Positions 31,789-42,330 are shown, counted from the stretch's first letter. The stretch is 64,000 nucleotides of DNA from Micrasema longulum (GCA_022494885.1 JAGVSM010002778.1:1-64000), one strand, 5' to 3'. Numbers and translations: made by a program. Notes: generated by a model from the letters alone, not told the origin.

Positions 31789-31995
31789 TGTCTCTTCGTC
31801 AGGACACTAATTAAACCAATACTTAACAGTGCACATAAGGGCTGCTTATTAAAATGCATGTCGTGTTGCTTTTATATTTTTATGGCGTAGGTGTATAGTG
31901 GGTTTTGCATGTTGGTTTAAGTGGTGTCCTGACAAAGACACGGGTGCAATCGGTAGACAAAGAAAAGCCAGTAAGTGGTTATATACATATATTTA
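31789..31995 (+). mobile_element. 205-bp insert bounded by inverted hammerhead-like ends
   Basis: At the left, on the minus strand, is GTGTCCTGACGAAGAGACAG (31791-31810). At the right, on the plus strand, is GTGTCCTGACAAAGACACGG (about 31931-31950). Both resemble the CUGANGA side of the motif at 51801-51844, and the upstream TTTTGCATGTTGGTTTAAG also matches that locus. Probably a fragment of a PLE or retrozyme-like element. Confidence 0.5.
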
Positions 31996-32528
31996 ATAAC
32001 ATTTAGTAGATATAACTTCATTTGTTTTTTTTTCATGTATATTTTTAATTTCTTATACAGTATACGATGCAATAAAAAATAAATTGTACGTGTGTACTGA
32101 TAAACTAATATTTATTCCTGAGAGATAATTCGCAAAAGTTGGGACAGTATCATAAAAAATGAGAATTTTATTATTTCGGTAGTTTATTTTATATTCCTGA
32201 CACATGCGGGCCGGGCCATAGGTGTGTGATTTAAATATGTCCCGATGTCTTGAGTATTTAAATTTAGCATTTATTTGTATTTCATTGAGGAGGTTAGTAT
32301 CTACTTTAAGTTTAATGTTTTATAGAGAAATTCGATGTCAAAAAAAATGCGGCGTTTTGTCAGGGAATCAAAATGGAAAAGAGTTACTTGTTGCTCGTCA
32401 TTTGAATTTGAACGTGGGTTAGAAATTGCAAAAGTTATGCAAAAGTTACTTTTAGATCTTATTTTTAATAGATTTTGTTGAGTTTATATGATTTCGAAAT
32501 TTGGCTAACGCATGAGGCATACTCATCA

Positions 32529-32754
32529 CTTTGTATCCCGGAGCCGTGTAAACACGTGATTATATAACCACGCTTTGTGTCCCGGTCCCGTGTTTTCACA
32601 GTTTTTACCAGCTGTTCAAAAAAGTGCATTTTAATGACATCTAGTGTCTTTTGTTAGTGTTTTTTCGCTGCTGGTAAACTACGTGAAAACACGGGTCCGG
32701 GACACAACGCGTTGTTATTATAATCACGTATTTACACAGCTCTGGGATACAAAG
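32529..32754. mobile_element. 226-bp hairpin MITE
   Basis: Inverted repeats of about 85 bp: CTTTGTATCCCGGAGC ... GTGTCCCGGTCCCGTG ... TTTACCAGC on the left, with the complement on the right ending GGGATACAAAG at 32754. The loop is about 55 bp. No coding capacity. It lies inside a minus-strand LINE. Confidence 0.85.
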
Positions 32755-33060
32755 CAAAAAAAAGCAGTTAGACGCTGTAAGTATATGTGCGAACATTACA
32801 AAACTATCATACAAACATGACTTATTAAATTGTTTCAAATAAATATGAGAAGTTGGAATTGATATAACCTAGTATTTTCATAATTATGACACGTTTAAGA
32901 AACCCTTCACAAAGTATGAGATTTCACATTTTTTTTCACAAAAATGGGCCGGGCACATGGTAAATAAAATGTGTATTCGGCCGGTGCTCAAAGTATTAAG
33001 AATTCTGACATATAAAGACATATGACAGTTTCCGAATGTTTAAAGGGTTTGTTTACTTTT

Positions 33061-33429
33061 TAAGGAATCGCAGTAGTTAATTAAAAAAAAAATTAGTTAA
33101 ATTAACATACAACTTACCCTACCTGACCCCTGAGACTGAACTGTACCAAAAACACACCAGTTTGAAATAAAATATTTGACGAAAATTCGGATGATATATA
33201 TAAAATATTGTTGAGGCATGACATGATTGGACCTTGTATATTTTTATCTGTTTTTATAATGTAATCCTAACGGGTTTTAAAAATATTCAGTCAATATTTA
33301 GTAAATAATTTATTTTTTTTAATAATTACGTACGTACAATAAAGAAGTCCCGTGGTTTTTTAAAAATAAATTTCATTTTTCTGTCAATTGACTATCAAAC
33401 TTAGCCAAAGATTTTTTTTAAAACTTTTA
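33061..33429. other. unassigned
   Basis: AT-rich; no gene or repeat that I can place. Confidence 0.25.
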
Positions 33430-33745
33430 TTTCAGTGTCGTATTGTCAGGGGTTTGATTTTTTTGATTTTGATATTACTCCGTCCGTAATGTGGCAAGTT
33501 CTCATCGGTGAGTTCTGCTAATTTTGGTGAGTTGCCTTCCGGAAACCGAAAATCTATCACAACACTCAATCGTTGGTTGATTCGGAAGAATTCGTTTCGT
33601 AGTTTATTTTTATAAATTTTTTCACAGATTTTTCAAAATCGTCACCATTCAATTAAAATCGCTCTAATTTTTACCGCTTGTAAAAATACATTTTTACTAT
33701 CCAATTTTCCGTAGCACTGAACTTTCTCATTCAAACTATTTTCAA
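33430..33745 (+). repeat. family F copy
   Basis: ACTCCGTCCGTAATGTGGC, GAAAATCTATCACAACACTC, GTTGATTCGGAAGAATTCGT, GCTCTAATTTTTACCGC and CCGTAGCACTGAACTTTC follow the family F order. The CRE-like site is lost here. Confidence 0.65.
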
Positions 33746-33834
33746 AAATTATTTTTATTGTGTCCGGGTGAATAAAGAATACAGTCTTTTTGAAACAGAA
33801 AAAAATTAAACTCAACTCACTCTTTTGATGCGCT

Positions 33835-34065
33835 TGAACTATTGAGCTCAATAAATTTAAATATCCTAACTAGAAACCTCAGTCAAAGCGTACTCTTTCA
33901 TACCGATAACAATAGAACTAATTATGGTTTTAATTCTCCTATGCCCAGAATTTTTAGGTCTGCCAACAAACATATTAAAAAACTCCTTGGGAATATTGTA
34001 TATAATTATGTATAATATGTTTTCAATATAATAAATAAAAAAATAAAAAATAAATAAAAAATATC
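33835..34065 (+). mobile_element. LINE extreme 3' end
   Basis: Plus strand: LNILTRNLSQSVLFHTDNNR, TNYGFNSPMPRIFRSANKHI, then KKLLGNIVYNYV and a stop (about 33850-34013). The RTNYG..SPxxR motif is typical of the last 50 residues of CR1/Jockey-type LINE polymerases. The tail is AATAAATAAAAAAATAAAAA to 34063. Confidence 0.7.
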
Positions 34066-35234
34066 TGTCTTGATTTCTTTAATAACAAGTTGTCTTCTTT
34101 CAAACGATCACTGAATCAAATTCAATTATAAATACCTCTATCTCGCTTCCACTCCCCCCCCAAGTCTACTAAATACCATTGTGTTTTTTTATTTTCCTTC
34201 ATAATAATTTTCTATGTATAAATATGTCCTTAAAAATGCCCATCAGGCGAATTTATATAAATCAATAATCCTGAACGAGTGTTTTTTGCTCGATGGCTGC
34301 TCGTAGGGAAGTGGCTGGTACGAAAGCTTACTATGTTTAAGATATCTGGAGGCTCATTCTCTCACAATTTCACTCTAACGAAATCAAAAGCGCATTTTGC
34401 TCTCATTCACTTTCGTACGCAATAAATTAGTTACAGAATAAGGCCTCTGGTTCAATTTTTGCGAACAACCATGTGTTTTTTTTTAAAAAGGTGGTTTTAC
34501 AGTAAACCATATCATTCCCCCTGGACTTGAACCAGAAACGTGATGCTCATCTTACTTCCCTTCAACAGATTATTTAGGTTCGCTGCACACGATTTAACAA
34601 TGCACCATCGTGTACGGATAAGGGTTTGATCTTCCTGTATTTTTATTGTACCATTTTGTTAAACATGCTTATTTCTGTACAAATGTTGTAAAAAAAATTG
34701 CTACTTAAAATGTCAGTTGATCCCTTTGCTCATGTGCTGGTGTCCTGATGTCAAAGTACCTCAAAATGTCCTCCACAAGTTGATGTCGTCTGGGAGAGCG
34801 AGGAGGGTATTTTAAGGGGTGGCTGTAGAAAAGGGGGAAGGAAGACAGGGTCGTGTTTTATTGAAGGACCTCCTTCATCAGAGGACCCGACACCTCTCAT
34901 CCATTTTATTTTGTTTTATTTTCATCCCCTATTGTTCCCGTGTCAAACGAAATTTCCCCTTTTGAACGTCGCAAAAATCAAATACACTCTTTTTATATCT
35001 TGTTCTTAGATATCATTCACTCTTTTGTGTTGCTTATTTAAATTGGCCACTTGTGAAATTGTGTCGATATTTTGATATCCCGTAACGAAGAATACAGTTC
35101 TGAGTGTAGAATCGTAGAAGATCATCGGACGAGTGTTTTTACTCTTTGGCTACTTTTAGGCGAAAATTTTGAATAAGGTAATCGAGTAAAAAAAAATCCC
35201 GCGTCGTAATATACTACTGTCCTTCAGTCCCCAG
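34066..35234. other. mixed spacer with repeat scraps
   Basis: Contains family J scraps (34255-34320, 35080-35170), a family H half (34355-34440, TTTCACTCTAACGAAATCAA to AAATTAGTTACAGAATAAG) and a hammerhead-like scrap at 34855-34881. The remainder is unassigned. Confidence 0.4.
34855..34881 (-). ncRNA. hammerhead-like scrap
   Basis: Minus strand: CUGAUGA (34881-34875), then AGGAGGUCCUU, a perfect small stem, then CAAUAAAAC where GAAAC is expected. The 5' core is intact and the 3' core is damaged. Confidence 0.35.
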
Positions 35235-35357
35235 GGCTGCTATTCCAAACGTTCTCGCGGCAGTAGAAAAAGCTTTTATCTCGCGTGTTCTCATATAAAA
35301 TACGCGAGATAAAAGTGTTTTCTACGGGCGCGAGATCGTTTGGAATAGCAGTGAAGG
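35235..35357. mobile_element. hairpin MITE
   Basis: Inverted arms GCTATTCCAAACGTTCTCGCG (35239 on) and its near complement CGCGAGATCGTTTGGAATAG (35329-35348), with TTTTATCTCGCG/CGCGAGATAAAA as an inner pair around TGTTCTCATATAAAATA. One arm of the same family is seen alone at 45900-45955 (GGTATTCTGAACGCTCTTGC). Confidence 0.8.
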
Positions 35358-35634
35358 GCCCGGCCCAGGTGCGGCTTTCCGGCAAAATCGATTTGTAATT
35401 TATTAACTGCTAATTTTCACTCTAATTTTTCCCACTAAAAGGTTTTCCATGAAGGGCGCTTAAACTTTAAATGGACATAAAACGGTTTGTGCCTATATAT
35501 GAGATATCATTATATATATATTTTTTTAAAAGTATTTGATCATATTATGAATGAAATATGATATCGGCAAAATGGCCGTCGCGGCATTGCTGGACGGCGC
35601 GTATCCTAGAGGTCAAATTTTAATTAGGTAATAC

Positions 35635-35740
35635 TAAAATATTATTAACTGACAAACGATACATTTTTGAAAATCGTGTTCTTAATTAAAATGCACCCCT
35701 GTTGGTAAGAAGAGCAGAGTCTGACATTATTTGACACACC
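35635..35740 (+). repeat. family D repeat
   Basis: ACTGACAAACGATACATTTT, TGAAAATCG and TGCACCCCTGTTGGTAAGAA recur as ACTGATATCCGATACATTTT and TGCACCCCTGTTGGTGAGAA at 41840-41925, and in part at 17865-17930. Confidence 0.6.
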
Positions 35741-35784
35741 AATAAAATTTATGAGTTGACAACAATCGAACAATGATCTTATTC

Positions 35785-36022
35785 CATCATCGTCATTCCC
35801 TTTCTGCACCTAATGGTGCATAGGGGACTGGATTGTTACACCAATCACTACATGAAGGTAAGATGATCAGTCTTACGTTTCAGGTACCAGTCCATGGACT
35901 ATGGAATATTATAGGTTAAAAACACCATTTTAAATAAATATTTCATATCAACCGTGTCGGGAATCGAACCCGAGACCTCTTGCATGGTAGGCAAACGCGC
36001 TGACCATTACACCACGAGGCCG
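35785..36022 (-). repeat. SINE B, nearly full length
   Basis: Minus strand: GGCCTCGTGGTGTAATGGTC (A box), TCGGGTTCGATTCCCGACAC (B box), CTGGTACCTGAAACGTAAG, and the 3' end CATTAGGTGCAGAAAGGG. About 25 bp of the GATACGCTGCG segment is deleted relative to 20143-20422. Confidence 0.85.
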
Positions 36023-36129
36023 ATGATAGTATTTATTTTAGTTAAAAAAGCAAGTTATTTAATTTTTGCCTACTTTTTAGTGTTTGTATGATCTATTATA
36101 CAAACGTTTATATTGTAAAAGGGTATACA

Positions 36130-36168
36130 ATGTGACGCGTTTCGTCTTGTTAGGACATTATCAAACTC
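36130..36168 (-). ncRNA. hammerhead-like motif, decayed
   Basis: Minus strand: UUGAUAA (36164-36158) in place of CUGAUGA, then GUC CUAACAA GAC, then GAAAC (36143-36139) and GCGUCAC. Two core positions are changed, so it should be inactive. Confidence 0.4.
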
Positions 36169-36628
36169 AGTGTTTGAAAAAAAAAAAAAACAGTATTATT
36201 TTATTTTGGATGCCTAACCAATAATCAAAATGGAATTCTACCAACTAACTGCTTACAACATATACGTTGAGTGCCTTATGCAACATTGAGTGTGGTTAAG
36301 GATGATCATAAATGATATATTTTAAACTAAAAACCAGGAAACGTTTTCTGATATAGAAATTCAAAGTGTAATATTGTTAATATCCATGCTCTACTGCTTT
36401 TTGTAAATGCATCGAATCGCTTAAAATTCAATGCATTTTACAAAGACGCGTTTGGAGAATCCTCAACGCTCAAACCAGTCAATTTCCTTTGATCGTATCC
36501 AATTCGTGTCAAAGTAACCCTTATCCATATTTAACACCCCCTCTTAGTTCGTGTGATGCTACGATAGATCAATACATTTATGGATAGGTCTCGCAGAGCA
36601 AAGTGAAGACCTTAGCACGAAGTTATAT
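36169..36628. other. unassigned
   Basis: No gene or placed repeat; a poly(A) run at 36178-36190. Confidence 0.25.
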
Positions 36629-36710
36629 TAACATATTACGAAAGAGGTGGAGAACGGTTTAAAGAAGGGAAACGTGGGTTTTTACAGGGCTCATTAGTTG
36701 GTTTAACCCT
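36629..36710 (+). repeat. family P module B start
   Basis: TAACATATTACGAAAGAGGT, GGAGAACGGTTTAAAGAAGG, TTTACAGGGCTC and GTTGGTTTAACCC match the B module with internal deletions. Confidence 0.6.
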
Positions 36711-37459
36711 AAAATATTGATTTGCGAGTGCGGATTATAATGATTTACCCGGATTAGATTCGAAATATTTATTACTAGAAGTTAAACACAATATAACCAT
36801 ATAGTTGGCCAAGGGCCCTGCGTTCAGGGGAGACGAAAGATCGAGAAGAAATGCTGCAAGCGATGTCCTTTCAAGTGTCATATAAAACTTCGTATAGAGT
36901 GACGTTAGGTTCGTATAAAATTCGCCAACTGAAAAAGCGTTCCAGTGTTGGAAACATGATAATGTTTATTCAAGTATTTCGCTCTACGCTACAGTGTCCC
37001 GTCGGTACTTATAAGTACCAAACGTTTGTGAATTTATTGTTAGTATATGAGAGCATGTTCTGACTGTTTTTTTTCTATTGGTACTTAAAAAAAACACGTA
37101 TTTTTTTTCATTACATAAATAGCCATATCTTTCATAATCTAAATTAATTGTTTATCAGACAGTTAACATAGGCCGTCGACGTTAAATAACTCTACTTAAA
37201 AACGTATTTTACTGGGTAAAAAGAACTGATTCTTGAGTTGTTATATAGAGATTGCAGGGTAAGAATCTTTATTTATAACAAAAAGTTTTACTGCAGTTAA
37301 TAGTGTACTTTTGAGTACCACCCCCTCCCGATTTGTGTTTTGGGAAGCAGTAATTTTTTCCCTCTTAAATGATCTAACAAAATAGGTACTTATTATTTTA
37401 TGCTGTGTATTTTTATAAACACCAAAAAAATATTGATTTTGTAATTTTTAATGCCTCGT
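36711..37459. other. unassigned
   Basis: 36810-37060 is slightly GC-richer and holds a 70-codon plus frame (36851-37063) with no recognisable feature. The rest is AT-rich. Confidence 0.25.
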
Positions 37460-37517
37460 TACACAAAGGGCTTAGTGGCCACTTTATACACTATAACATT
37501 TACCATTCTTCTTATGT
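37460..37517 (+). repeat. family P core fragment
   Basis: ACACAAAGGGCTTAGTGGCC, ACTTTATACACTATAACATT and TACCATTCTTCTTATG match the core of module B with about 25 bp deleted. Confidence 0.65.
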
Positions 37518-37775
37518 ATTGGGTCGTTTAACCGTATTTTATTTTATGTATAATACAAACAGGCGAAAAGCCTACAATACAAACAAGAAAATAACAAGTA
37601 ATTAAAACAATATTCTTGATGGAAATTAAAAGAAAATAAATTCCGACAGAACAAAGAGGTATTGGCAAGGATGAATGAAGGAAAATAGGAGTATAAAATT
37701 GCATTTGATTTGATGATGTGAGCAAATAACATAAAAAAAAGACAAAACGTATATTCTCTGCCATTCTGAATTATG
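37518..37775 (-). mobile_element. possible LINE 3' end
   Basis: Directly after the family P fragment, the complement of an AAAATAAAATACGG tail (37534 on) is followed, on the minus strand, by a UTR with a small hairpin, TTGTAGGCTTTTCGCCTG. No clear polymerase residues upstream, so tentative. Confidence 0.35.
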
Positions 37776-37904
37776 TTTGACAGATCTTTTTTGTACCTTC
37801 CATATGGAGCGTTAAATCTACTCTTTTGAAATTCTTATTGAATTTTTTACGAAAAATGTTTCTGATAATTATTTTATGATTATATGACTTTACCCTGTCG
37901 CGCA

Positions 37905-38565
37905 ATATATATATTTTTTAATTTATTGACAAAATAAAGTACAAAATTACAAATGGTTTGTACATACGTCATTAATAATAACGTTTCTACCTCTCTAAAA
38001 GAGTGAATACCCGTGTTTAGAGAGGGAGTTCGTCGTACATATATTTTTATTTATATAAACATATTTCATTTACACTTAATTTTTGCTATCTAAAACAGAT
38101 TCTTTAAAATAAGCTATTATATTCTGAAAGATACACAATTTTCTACTGCGTAAAGTTCAGGATAGAGGGTTTTTTAAATTTAGAATGTTTTGATATTTGC
38201 TATTGATTTTTAAATTTCTGGAAGATCATTAAAAAAATTCCTTACATATGAATAATGATTTAAAGCAGCAGTTTTATTGCATCTGCGTAAAGTTAAATTA
38301 TTTGGACATCTAGAGTTTTGAGAATTTTTTACATGAGTGTTTTTTTTCTCTTTGAAAGTTTGTATAATATATGATTTTTTAAAAGATTTTATCGATTGAG
38401 GGTGTATCTAGTTCTTTAACAAATAAATTTGAAGGGTAAGTTCTAGGCTGTTTAAATATAATTTTAGCGATGGTTTTTTGGGCAATCAAAAGTAGACGTA
38501 AATTTATCTTGTAAGCTCCTCCCCAGTCGTGCAATATGCAGAATATACTGTATAATTGTGTAGTA
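37905..38565 (-). mobile_element. LINE 3' end with terminal hairpin
   Basis: Minus strand, with frameshifts: HDWGGAYKINLRLLLIAQKT, IAKIIFKQPRTYPSNLFVKE, then NSRCPNNLTLRRCNKTAALN and YSYVRNFFNDLPEI. The WGGA-like, RxYPSxxLF and NxLP motifs of a LINE polymerase tail appear in the right order. The 3' UTR has a hairpin at 37991-38024 (CTCTCTAAAA ... TTTAGAGAG) and a tail of TCAATAAATTAAAAAAT on the minus strand. Confidence 0.7.
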
Positions 38566-39439
38566 AACCGTTTTTATATTTTTTGGAGAGAATAATGTAA
38601 AAGTACCTTCTAGAAGTTCCTACAATATACAGAAGAAAAAAAAGGTACATTTGGGCTTAAAATCTCCGCGATAGCTAAAATTCATTTGCAGCCATTCTGG
38701 AAACTCCGCACGTTAAAAACGCATTAACATAAAAGCGCATTTAGTTTAGTGAATTATGATATTATATAAGTATGTTTATTACAAACCGCTATGGGGCGTG
38801 GTATTTTTTAAACTATCACAAACGAACGAATCGCATTCTAATTTACGCAAATAATAACTGAAATTAAAAAACTGTAAGTTTTTTGGAAAAATATAAAGAA
38901 AAAACAAGTATTATAAATGATTAGTGCATTTTTTTAAAAACTGGTGGTTTTGGTTTGTTTTCTGAAAGATTTTTCGTTGTACTTTTTGGGGAAGGTACTC
39001 GTATATTAAACAATTTGGCCGAGAAATACTATTTTTCCCTTAAACAAATGGGAGGGAGGAATATTGACAATGTTATTATTTCTTGCTATTGTTATTTATT
39101 CACTCAGTCCCTGAGCAGGGGGATGATGGATGATGGTGTCCATCTCCAAATCTATTTATCAGAATAAATTTAGCGTATATTAGGCGTATCTTAGGCCCAT
39201 CAAAGCCTTCAAAAATTTATATTGGTGGAATTCTTACCCTTAGAAAAAAAACACACCTAAATTTGAAATAAGTTTGCATTTGACATTGCTTTTTTATCCG
39301 ATAATTTAAACATAAAAAATGTTTTTTTTTTACAGAAATTTAAACCTAAAAAAGTTTTTTTTTTCAAACATTTTGTTTCTTTATTACGGAAAAAAATATA
39401 TTTTCTTTTATTCACGATGTTAATCTCTTTTACGTACAT
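38566..39439. other. unassigned AT-rich DNA
   Basis: No gene. GGGGCGTGG near 38795 resembles family F context, but nothing else aligns. The 70-codon plus frame at 38955-39167 has no family features. Confidence 0.25.
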
Positions 39440-39725
39440 TATATATAATTCATAGTTATTTTGTTTTGTTTAATAAACATTTATTTATTTGTTCACAGTA
39501 AATTTAGTTTACATTTATTGAGACGCAAGCCCCAAATCCATGAGACCAAATCCTGTGTTGAATAGGGACGAATATATAACAAAAAAACTTAGGACAACAC
39601 ATATTTTAAAAACAAGACCAATATTAAAACACAGCGCATCAGTATATAAAAAGAAAAAATAAAAGTTTAATATTTTATAAATACGATGAAAATACTTTGA
39701 ATTTTCATACAAATATACACACTTT
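39440..39725 (-). mobile_element. possible LINE 3' end
   Basis: Minus strand: a UTR containing GATTTGGTCTCATGGATTTG and GGGCTTGCGTCTCAATAAAT, ending in an AAATAAATAAATG tail (39482). No polymerase motif upstream; weak. Confidence 0.3.
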
Positions 39726-39749
39726 CGTACATAAATATTGATATTAGTT

Positions 39750-39800
39750 TATTCCGTCTCAGCATATACCGATGAAAATAGCCGTTCATAATCGCGGCTC
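39750..39800. repeat. short repeat shared with 52287-52335
   Basis: GCCGTTCATAATCGCGGC (39780-39797) and GATGAAAATAG recur inverted at 52290-52312 (GCCGCGATTATGAACG, CTATCTTCATC), with CCGTCTC/GAGACGG at the same spacing. Confidence 0.5.
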
Positions 39801-40568
39801 TGATACTGAGCCAGTGTAGTTGCGTGCGGTATTTGTTTATGTGGTTAAATTTGCGGAGAATAAAGATATAATGTATAAAACATTCATAAAGTACTAATGT
39901 TGCATTAGTTTTCTTTTTTATTATTACCTAGTTGTTACTTTTAGTTATTCTCATCTTTATTTTGCTATATTTATATTTAGAACATAAAGGTTTCCTCATG
40001 TTAATTGTTATCTTTTATTTAGATGTGTTATGTTTCTTTTTTACTTTCTTTATTTAATTGTATTTTATTTTTAGTAAATTGTTTATTTTTATTTGTTGTA
40101 TTATATTCTATATAATGTACTTCATAATTATTGTTCGCTGCTGTGATTATTTCTGTTAAACATTTTTTTGTAAAAAGTTCTTTGAACCGTTGATGTATAA
40201 ATAAATATTTACATAAAATGTTTAAATTTATTTCCTTATTGGATATTTGTTTTGAAGTTTGCAGACTCGGTATCATAATTGAAGATATTATCATGTTTAC
40301 AGTTCATTGCCAACATGTTTCACTAACAATTTCCCATGCAACATCCTTAAGGAATAGTTTCCTAATGTTCCCAAGTTAGCCAGCGTCAGCGTCAAGTTTT
40401 CCTATTATATTGCCGCTGTCGCTGGAGATCCATATGGCGACACTTGGGAGACACGTTTCTAATTATTAACCATTTAGTAATTCTGGCGACACACCAACTA
40501 GTGGACGCTCTCTATACGGTGACGCGTAAATAATGGTTTTTTTTCTATAATTAAACAATGAATTAAAT
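39801..40568. other. unassigned
   Basis: No gene or placed repeat. A GC-richer stretch is at 40370-40520. Confidence 0.25.
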
Positions 40569-40855
40569 TTAACATATTTCAACAGAGGGAGAGTGGGGAA
40601 CTTTTAAGATAAGGGAATATTGAAGTTTAGGTAATTACACGGCTTATTTTTATTTTTTTGCACCCAAAAGGGCAAGTTGCCCAATTACACTGATGAATTA
40701 CGGCTCAGAACACCCAGGCTTAGGAAAAATCTCTATGAATTTTTATATTCTCACCGGAAATCGAATCCTGAATCTTCTGTGCGTCAATCAAGTGTCGTTA
40801 ATGTCAAGTTTCAAGCCATTACACCACGATCCCTACTATGACCTGTCAAACTGCA
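40569..40855 (+). repeat. family P module B start with nested SINE A
   Basis: TAACATATTTCAACAGAGGG, GAATATTGAAGTTTAGGTAA and TTACACGGCTTA (to 40648), then SINE A (minus), then TATGACCTGTCAAACTG (40837-40853). The SINE lies exactly between GGCTTA and TGACCTG of the core. Confidence 0.75.
40649..40832 (-). repeat. SINE A in family P
   Basis: Minus strand: GGATCGTGGTGTAATGGCTT (A box), AGGATTCGATTTCCGGTG (B box), TAAGCCTGGGTGTTCTGAG and GGCAACTTGCCC near the 3' end. Diverged and with a small duplication around 40795. Confidence 0.8.
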
Positions 40856-40926
40856 AAATATTGCAAAGATTTATATACTATTAAGCGTGTTGTCCGGACG
40901 ATACGGAAATAAAAAAAAAACTGGGA

Positions 40927-40957
40927 ATTTAGAAATCTAGGCATTTGCAGGGCTTGT
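40927..40957 (+). repeat. family P fragment flanking a SINE A
   Basis: TAGAAATCTAGGCATTTGCA and GGGCTTG match the B core directly before the next SINE A. Confidence 0.6.
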
Positions 40958-41113
40958 TTTTTTTGCATTATAACAGGCCAAGAGACCCAATTACGGCAGT
41001 GAATTACAGCACAGAACACCCAGGCTTGAAAAAAATAGCTTTGTTTGTTTTTGCTCGGAACATGTTGTCACGGAACTTTCCGTGCGTTAGTCAAACGTCT
41101 TAGCCATAACACC
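40958..41113 (-). repeat. SINE A in family P (second case)
   Basis: Minus strand: a damaged A box (GTGCCGGTGTTATGGCTAAG), AAGCCTGGGTGTTCTGTG, CTCTTGGCCTGTTATAATGC and a poly(A) tail (T run at 40958-40965). Inserted after GGGCTT, the same point as the copy at 40649. Confidence 0.75.
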
Positions 41114-41149
41114 GGCACTATGCACACACAAAGTTTACTCAAGATTTGA

Positions 41150-41370
41150 ATAAACTGTCTTTAAGAAATATGAATAAACCTTAAGAATATGTGCATCGAA
41201 AAACTCCCCCAGAGTAATGAAAAACATAAATTTTTCAAGTAAAATTTTTCAACAAAGAGATAACCTTCCCAACAGTCATAATATTTGGACAAACTCAAAT
41301 ATTGTAACGTATGATGATTGTTTGAAAAATGTTGAAAAAACTCTGAGCTTGGAAAACATGTAAACATTTT
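41150..41370 (-). mobile_element. decayed LINE 3' end (family E) and family P scrap
   Basis: GAAAAACTCCCCCAGAG and AACAAAGAGATAACCTTCCC align with 8685-8760, the RTN/DIDxFH part of the LINE at 8546-8890. The sequence GGACAAACTCAAATATTGTA (41287-41306) looks like a family P module A end. Confidence 0.5.
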
Positions 41371-42129
41371 TATGGGTCAGTAGTTTTGTGGCATCGTGTA
41401 TACGACTGCATTGTACTAATTTTAATATGAAAAGTTTAAACACAGAATTAACTATTCTAATGGGTAGATTATGGAAGACAGAGAATAATACACTAGTCGA
41501 AAATGGACAAGTTTTTGTTTTTCTGATAACATCTTTAGGGTAGAATTCCGTCAGAATATCTAGATCTAGACCTATCTAGACCTTATTTTAAGTATATTAT
41601 ATATCTTTGCGCTGCGCGTGTTCGTAGATATTAAAATTTTCAATCAAATTTGTAAAAAAAGTTAGAATAATAAATCTTTTTCTCATCTAGCTACCGGGGT
41701 TGCATTTGACGAGAATTCATGTACAATTTTTTTTGAATGTTTACGAACAACATTCGCTTTTTATGGATCCTAATCGGATTCGTTCCTTGCATTCCGTATA
41801 TTTTTTCTTTTTACTGGATATTTGGTAAAACTTAAATAATATTAACTGATATCCGATACATTTTTGAAAATCGCATTCGTGAATAAAGTGCACCCCTGTT
41901 GGTGAGAAGAACCGAGTTTGACATTTGCAAAAAAATATATATATTAGAAAATAAATTATTTTATGTTAAGGAATTCAACCATAAACAAGTACCTAGGTAC
42001 CTACTTAAATTCACTATTTGAAAATTAATAATTTTTAATTTTAGAATTCAATCAGAAACAAGTATTTTTCTAAGATAATAGCAGGCAAGCCAACGTTTGG
42101 GCAGGAAAACGTCTGTCGGGTTCGCTAGT
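41371..42129. other. spacer with family D repeat
   Basis: Family D at 41840-41925. 41500-41800 is AT-rich with ATCTAGATCTAGACCTATCT (41562-41581). No gene. Confidence 0.35.
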
Positions 42130-42330
42130 TCTATATAGATATTTATTCAGTGAAATCCAAATGCAGCCATTATTATACCTGTTTAACACATATTCTCCTT
42201 TACGGATGTGAATCGGATGCAACAAACTCCACCAACTGTGACAACAATTTGTTTGTGCAGTGTAAATGGGAGCCAGATTTCTAAACGTCCATGCGCTATG
42301 TAGCTGCAAGACGTATTATAATCTAGCTCT
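42130..42330 (+). mobile_element. LINE polymerase fragment
   Basis: Plus strand: YSVKSKCSHYYTCLTHILLY, then GCESDATN. The LLYGCE-type motif is as at 30901-31030, with a stop soon after. A short, dead piece. Confidence 0.4.

Larger units (their letters stand above)
31655..33060 (-). mobile_element. LINE 3' part, broken by two insertions
   Basis: Minus-strand copy of the same LINE family as 46015-46725. The 3' UTR (31665-31788 and about 31996-32090) and the ORF end (32100-32528, encoding residues such as NTVPTFANYLSGINI) align with that copy in reverse. It is interrupted at about 31789-31995 by a segment with hammerhead-like ends. A hairpin MITE (32529-32754) and about 250 bp of unknown DNA separate it from a last piece, GACATATGACAGTTTCCGAA, near 33020. 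Multiple frame breaks; dead. Confidence 0.75.
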
